Below are positions 60,383 through 64,000 of a stretch of DNA of 64,000 nt, one piece after another. The stretch covers positions 704,408 through 768,407 of the forward strand of contig NZ_CP010777.1 in assembly GCF_001078055.1 (NCBI RefSeq). Reading direction: 5' to 3'. The DNA comes from Rufibacter radiotolerans. GTDB lineage: Bacteria > Bacteroidota > Bacteroidia > Cytophagales > Hymenobacteraceae. Made by a program: the position numbers and the translations under genes. The notes beneath the pieces are model-generated. The model saw only the letters and a program-made list of their open reading frames with translations, did no database searches and was not told where the DNA came from. Position 1 is the first letter of the stretch. Every line of letters starts with the position of its first letter.

Positions 60383-62320
60383 TTACTTTACTTCTTCGTA
60401 GTCCACATCAGTCACGGTGTCGCTGCCAGAGGTCTGGCCGGCGCTTCCGTCTGGGCCTGGCTGCTGCTGTCCTCCACCGAATCCGGCGTCAGGACCAGGT
60501 TGGCCCGCTCCGCCGGTGGCGGCGTACATCTCCTGAGAGGCGGCCTGCCAGGCATTGTTGATGTTGGTCATGGCGCTGTCAATCGCGGCTAAGTCCTTAG
60601 ACTCGTGTGCTTTCTTCAGGTCAGCCAGAGCACCTTCAATGGCGGTTTTGTTGCCGGCAGAAAGTTTCTCGCCGTACTCGCTCAACTGTTTCTCCGTCTG
60701 GAAAATCATAGAGTCAGCCTGGTTTACTTTTTCTACCTGCTCCTTAGCAGCGCGGTCCGTCTCGGCGTTAGCCTCAGCTTCCTTGCGCATTCTCTCGATT
60801 TCCTCTTCAGTCAAGCCAGAAGAAGCCTCGATGCGGATTTTTTGCTCTTTGCCGGTGCCTTTGTCTTTGGCAGACACGTGCAAGATACCGTTGGCGTCAA
60901 TGTCAAACGTCACCTCAATCTGCGGAACGCCGCGTTGCGCTGGAGGCAGATCTGACAAGTGGAAACGACCGATAGTACGGTTGTCTCTGGCCATAGGGCG
61001 CTCACCTTGCAACACGTGAATCTCTACGCTTGGCTGGTTGTCAGAAGCGGTGGAGAATACCTCAGATTTCTTGGTAGGGATGGTGGTATTAGACTCAATC
61101 AATTTAGTCATCACGCCGCCCATGGTCTCAATACCCAAAGAAAGAGGAGTTACGTCTAGCAATAGAACGTCTTTCACTTCACCGGTCAAGACACCACCCT
61201 GGATAGCGGCACCAATGGCTACTACCTCATCTGGGTTCACACCCTTAGATGGCTTCTTCCCGAAGAACTTCTCTACTTCCTCCTGGATTCTTGGAATACG
61301 GGTAGAACCACCTACCAGGATCACTTCGTCAATGTCAGATGGCTGAAGACCAGCATCTTTCAAGGCCTTTCTAACCGGCTCCATAGATCTGCGGATCAAG
61401 GAATCTGCTAACTGCTCAAACTTAGCGCGGGTCAGTTTACGCACCAAGTGCTTAGGACCTGTCTGCGTAGCCGTGATGTATGGCAAGTTAATCTCCGTCT
61501 CAGAAGAAGAGGAAAGCTCAATCTTGGCTTTCTCAGCGGCTTCTTTCAAACGCTGTAAGGCCATTGGGTCTGTGCGCAGGTCCATGTTCTCTTCAGACTT
61601 GAACTCGTCTGCCAACCAGGCAATGATTACCTGGTCAAAGTCGTCACCACCTAAGTGGGTGTCACCGTTGGTAGACAATACTTCAAACACACCGTCGCCT
61701 AGTTCCAGCACCGAGATATCAAAAGTACCACCACCAAGGTCATACACGGCAATCTTCTGATCAGCGTGCTTTTTATCCAGACCGTAGGCCAAAGCGGCGG
61801 CGGTAGGCTCGTTAATGATCCGCTTCACGTCCAGACCGGCAATCTGTCCGGCTTCCTTAGTGGCCTGACGTTGCGCGTCATTGAAGTACGCAGGAACCGT
61901 AATCACTGCCTCGGTCACTGTGGTGCCCAGATAGTCTTCGGCGGTCTGCTTCATTTTCTGCAGCACCATGGCAGAGATCTCTTGCGGCGTGAACTCACGG
62001 TCGCCAATCTTCACGCGTACGGTGTTGTTGGCGCCGGCCACCACGTTGTATGACACGTGCTGGATTTCATCTTTCACTTCAGAGAAGCTGCGGCCCATGA
62101 AACGCTTGATGGATGCGATGGTATTTTGGGGGTTTGTGATAGCTTGACGCTTGGCAGGGTCACCCACTTTACGCTCACCGTTCCCGTTGTCCAGGAATGC
62201 CACGATGGACGGAGTAGTCCGGCGGCCTTCGCTGTTCGGAATTACCACTGGTTCGTTACCCTCCATTACGGCCACGCAAGAGTTGGTAGTTCCTAAGTCA
62301 ATGCCTATTATTTTTCCCAT
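60383..62320 (-). CDS. dnaK: Molecular chaperone DnaK (Hsp70)
   Basis: 645 residues, full length. Nucleotide-binding domain with [40 protein letters not shown] and [13 protein letters not shown]; substrate-binding domain with [20 protein letters not shown] and the GERPMARDN region; a lid; and the C-terminal [12 protein letters not shown] tail that contacts co-chaperones. A Gly/Pro/Gln-rich linker precedes the tail. It refolds proteins with DnaJ and GrpE, neither of which is in this window. No CIRCE element is visible upstream. Confidence 0.98.
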   Translation of the reverse strand: MGKIIGIDLGTTNSCVAVMEGNEPVVIPNSEGRRTTPSIVAFLDNGNGERKVGDPAKRQAITNPQNTIASIKRFMGRSFSEVKDEIQHVSYNVVAGANNTVRVKIGDREFTPQEISAMVLQKMKQTAEDYLGTTVTEAVITVPAYFNDAQRQATKEAGQIAGLDVKRIINEPTAAALAYGLDKKHADQKIAVYDLGGGTFDISVLELGDGVFEVLSTNGDTHLGGDDFDQVIIAWLADEFKSEENMDLRTDPMALQRLKEAAEKAKIELSSSSETEINLPYITATQTGPKHLVRKLTRAKFEQLADSLIRRSMEPVRKALKDAGLQPSDIDEVILVGGSTRIPRIQEEVEKFFGKKPSKGVNPDEVVAIGAAIQGGVLTGEVKDVLLLDVTPLSLGIETMGGVMTKLIESNTTIPTKKSEVFSTASDNQPSVEIHVLQGERPMARDNRTIGRFHLSDLPPAQRGVPQIEVTFDIDANGILHVSAKDKGTGKEQKIRIEASSGLTEEEIERMRKEAEANAETDRAAKEQVEKVNQADSMIFQTEKQLSEYGEKLSAGNKTAIEGALADLKKAHESKDLAAIDSAMTNINNAWQAASQEMYAATGGAGQPGPDAGFGGGQQQPGPDGSAGQTSGSDTVTDVDYEEVK

Positions 62321-62370
62321 TGTCTATAGTTTTATATGGTAGTTTCTGATTTAACTCGTTTGCTTCTTAG

Positions 62371-62388
62371 TAACAAGACATGTGCCAA
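62371..62388 (-). promoter_or_regulatory. Weak sigma-54-like site upstream of dnaK
   Basis: On the minus strand TTGGCACATGTCTTGTTA: TGGCAC perfect, TTG correctly spaced, but -12 C is T. It is about 55 nt before the dnaK ATG. Confidence 0.25.
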
Positions 62389-62867
62389 GGCCGATTTTCC
62401 GGTTTTTTGTGACACAATGTCATTTGAAGCCTGCCCGGTTTTGTAAGCTATACGAACATTCGGCAGGAGGTGTCAGGGGAGAATGCGTTTTTGGCTTGTT
62501 TTTACTTTCGCTTTTCTGATTAGTTGTTGGCGGCGGGGTGGCCGAGTGCTTCTGGATTTTCTTCCTCGCCGTTGTTGGTGTTCTCACCGACGACTAAGAC
62601 TGCCTTTCCAACTGCCGACTGAATTGTGCACGCATTCCGCTTTTGCCTTGTAGTTTGCGTATACGCCTAAGTCCTTATATTTTATTGTTTCATCTTCGCC
62701 CTCCGAGCGCTCACGGCCGCGGGGCCCCGTCTTTCCCTCTCGCACTGCCCTTGCGGCCTCCTTGCCTTCTTCTCTTAATAAAGCTACTTCAGGGCCACAA
62801 GCGAGGCGCTCGAGGGAAAGACTGGAAACGGGGAAATGCGCGGGGAAAATGAGTATCTTAAGATTTA

Positions 62868-62905
62868 CGTTTTGAGGCCGTTTTCCGGAAAACAGGCGCA
62901 AAACG
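62868..62905. repeat. Palindrome family copy, no loop
   Basis: CGTTTTGAGGCCGTTTTCC joined to GGAAAACAGGCGCAAAACG, three mismatches. Confidence 0.85.
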
Positions 62906-62930
62906 CTGTCCCGCTTCTTCAACGGAGACT

Positions 62931-62956
62931 CCCCCCTTGAGGGGGGCGAAGGGGGG
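62931..62956. repeat. C6/G6 hairpin with a second G run
   Basis: CCCCCC-TTGA-GGGGGG followed by CGAA-GGGGGG, and CCCCC again at 62985. It could form alternative hairpins. Confidence 0.5.
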
Positions 62957-63028
62957 TGTTTACACAGGAGGGCACGCATTCCGTCCCCCTTTGAAGGCCC
63001 GGGATGACGCACTCCTGCAGATCAAACA

Positions 63029-63053
63029 ACGTTTCCCGAAAACAGCCCCAAAC
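63029..63053. repeat. Half copy of the palindrome family
   Basis: ACGTTTCCCGAAAACAGCCC: a right arm after a truncated left one, just after the pseudouridine synthase stop. Confidence 0.45.
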
Positions 63054-63058
63054 AAGCC

Positions 63059-63664
63059 TTACCTTTTTTTATAAGGCCTTTGAAACGTATTTACCGGCTT
63101 GGCCAGCCCTTTTAACACTTTCACTTCCTCTACAGTCAACTCCCTGAACTCCCCAGGTTGCAATTCGCCTAATTCCAAAGGCCCGATGGCTACGCGCACT
63201 AACCGCAGGGTAGGATACCCCACGGCGGCGGTCATTTTGCGGACCTGGCGGTTCATGCCCTGGCTGATCTTGACTTCTACCCAGGAAGTGGGAATGTTGG
63301 CCCGGAACCGGATGGGCTTGGATCGTTCCCAGAAATGCACGTCTTCCAGCAGGCGGGTTTTGGCGGGGGAGGTTTTCTTGCCTTGCAGCACTACGCCGCG
63401 GTCCAGTTGTTCCAGGGCTTCTTCCGTGGGAATTCCTTCTACTTGTACCCAGTAGGTTTTCTCTACTTTGAATTTAGGATCAGAGAGGCGGTGCTGCAGT
63501 TGCTTGTCATCGGTGAGTAAAACCAGGCCCTCAGAATCATAGTCCAGGCGGCCTACGGGGTACACGCCAGGCACGGTCACGTAGTCTTTCAGGGTCTGGC
63601 GGCCCGCCTCATCGGTGAACTGGGTGAGTACTTCAAAAGGCTTATTGAGGAGCAGGTAACGCAC
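63059..63664 (-). CDS. rluE: RsuA/RluE-type pseudouridine synthase
   Basis: 201 residues with a GTG start. There is no S4 domain, so RluE-like by length. YVTVPGVYPVGRLDYDSEGL contains the catalytic Asp in GRLDYDSEGL; MNRQVRKMTAAVGYPTLRL and RVAIGPLELG are later family motifs. It isomerises a uridine in 23S rRNA (RluE class) or a related site; the exact target is inferred. A -7 element lies 35 nt upstream and a palindrome further upstream. Confidence 0.85.
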   Translation of the reverse strand: MRYLLLNKPFEVLTQFTDEAGRQTLKDYVTVPGVYPVGRLDYDSEGLVLLTDDKQLQHRLSDPKFKVEKTYWVQVEGIPTEEALEQLDRGVVLQGKKTSPAKTRLLEDVHFWERSKPIRFRANIPTSWVEVKISQGMNRQVRKMTAAVGYPTLRLVRVAIGPLELGELQPGEFRELTVEEVKVLKGLAKPVNTFQRPYKKR

Positions 63665-63699
63665 GGGAAAGAAGGGCTAGTGAAACAATAGAAGGGGGG

Positions 63700-63707
63700 C
63701 AAAGATA
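63700..63707 (-). promoter_or_regulatory. -7 element of the pseudouridine synthase gene
   Basis: On the minus strand TATCTTTG, exact match, 35 nt before the GTG start, directly next to the palindrome copy. Confidence 0.4.
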
Positions 63708-63717
63708 AAGCGTTAGA

Positions 63718-63763
63718 TTTCTGTTTTACGCCTGTTTTACCAAAAAGGGGCGTAAAACAGAAA
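63718..63763. repeat. Palindrome family copy, TTTTACGCC variant
   Basis: TTTCTGTTTTACGCC (63718-63732) and exact reverse complement GGCGTAAAACAGAAA (63749-63763). ACGCC/GGCGT replaces GGGCC/GGCCC in both arms. It starts 4 nt after the stop of the zinc-ribbon gene. Confidence 0.93.
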
Positions 63764-63767
63764 ACGG

Positions 63768-64000
63768 TTAGGATTGGTCTTTCTGAAATTCCAGGCCGCA
63801 TTGCCCGCATTTGTATTTGTCTTTAGACAAGAGCGGCAGACTGAAGGTAATCAGGCCCAACAGAAAGCCCCCAATGTTTTTAAGATTGCTTCGGGAGTCA
63901 TAGGCGTAGGAGATATCTTCTGAGCCGCAGCGCGGACAGGCCACGGGTACATCCTGCTCATTGGTGTAGGGCAGGGCGTTCATGCCGTTTAAAATCTCCA
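63768..64000 (-). CDS. DUF2007-like protein with C-terminal zinc ribbon (partial, N-terminus off window)
   Basis: The frame stays open to the window edge (EILNGMNALPYTNEQDVPVA), so the internal ATG at 63983 is probably not the start. The visible part has a four-Cys zinc ribbon, ACPRCGSEDISYAY and YKCGQCGLEF, separated by a short hydrophobic LGLITFSLPLL stretch. The family is likely DUF2007 with a zinc ribbon, as in other Bacteroidota, but the N-terminal domain is not visible. Function unknown. Confidence 0.55.
   Translation of the reverse strand, partial: EILNGMNALPYTNEQDVPVACPRCGSEDISYAYDSRSNLKNIGGFLLGLITFSLPLLSKDKYKCGQCGLEFQKDQS

Larger units (their letters stand above)
62321..63058. other. 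Long intergenic region upstream of dnaK
   Basis: 738 bp without a credible gene. An open frame at 62584-63012 has repetitive, Arg/Glu/Pro-biased composition and is judged non-coding. The region contains overlapping dyads at 62407-62422, an inverted pair GTCTTTCCCTC / GAGGGAAAGAC (62729, 62812), a palindrome copy (62868), a CCCCCC-TTGA-GGGGGG hairpin with further G run (62931-62956) and a degenerate half palindrome (63029). Confidence 0.6.

Noticed and set aside
62584..63012. 142-codon open frame upstream of dnaK
   Set aside because: It runs through a palindrome and G/C-run repeats, has Arg/Glu/Pro-biased composition and no recognisable domain; more likely repeat sequence.
1667..63763. The palindrome family as a CRISPR array
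   Set aside because: Copies are kilobases apart and not regularly spaced, no cas genes are present, and the sequence varies between copies.
1667..63763. The palindromes as DNA uptake sequences
   Set aside because: The density would fit, but uptake sequences keep an invariant core; here cores vary with compensation.
1..64000. tRNA, rRNA or insertion sequences
   Set aside because: No GTTCGANTCC-type T-loop with an acceptor stem, no rRNA-like sequence and no transposase frame was found.

Overview
The window looks like chromosomal DNA of a Bacteroidota bacterium, most likely Cytophagales/Hymenobacteraceae (Rufibacter- or Pontibacter-like). This is inferred from gene content, since no search could be run: a Bacteroidetes-type TonB-linked outer membrane barrel, roughly 800-residue double-FtsX permeases, scarce Shine-Dalgarno sequences, several TTG starts, and TAnnTTTG (-7) promoter elements just upstream of starts. 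GC content is moderate. I see no rRNA, tRNA, insertion sequence, prophage or CRISPR array.

Layout. 1-7.0 kb (minus strand): a truncated phosphatase-superfamily lipoprotein, NamZ-type muramidase, GNAT, GH3 hexosaminidase, dienelactone hydrolase, PAP2 phosphatase and DUF2059 protein. 7.2-8.4 kb: Nudix hydrolase and a Gly/Asn-rich hydrophilic protein. 8.6-19.9 kb: a surface-polysaccharide locus with an ABC exporter (Wzm/Wzt with substrate-binding C-terminus), seven family-2 glycosyltransferases (one fused to a methyltransferase) and a polysaccharide deacetylase. 20.1-23.7 kb: LigD and an SDR oxidoreductase. 23.9-36.4 kb: a stand-alone zinc-binding CZB protein, small hydrophilic protein, secreted M48/M28/S9 peptidases, a 3D-domain protein, an outer membrane barrel, a DUF2383-like protein, patatin and a SIMPL protein. 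36.5-48.7 kb: housekeeping genes (clpS, recR, aspartate aminotransferase, RfaE1-type kinase, hemE, MarC, purK-purE, phosphatase) plus a large glycosyltransferase with a decayed sugar-transferase tail. 48.8-58.8 kb: TonB-linked barrel, 7-TM protein, an NtrB/NtrC-type pair divergent from a MacB-like ABC ATPase/permease pair with a good sigma-54 promoter candidate between them. 58.9-64 kb: DEDDh exonuclease, higBA toxin-antitoxin, dnaK, pseudouridine synthase and a partial zinc-ribbon protein.

The most unusual signal is not a gene. About 27 copies of an intergenic inverted repeat occur, with consensus arms CYGTTTTGGGCCTGTTTTCC / GGAAAACAGGCCCAAAACRG and a 0-6 nt centre, about one per 2.4 kb. Nearly all lie just after a stop codon, often beside an ordinary terminator hairpin. 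Several copies differ in sequence but keep pairing through matched changes in both arms, which suggests selection on the hairpin. The mobilising or reading machinery, if any, is not in the window.
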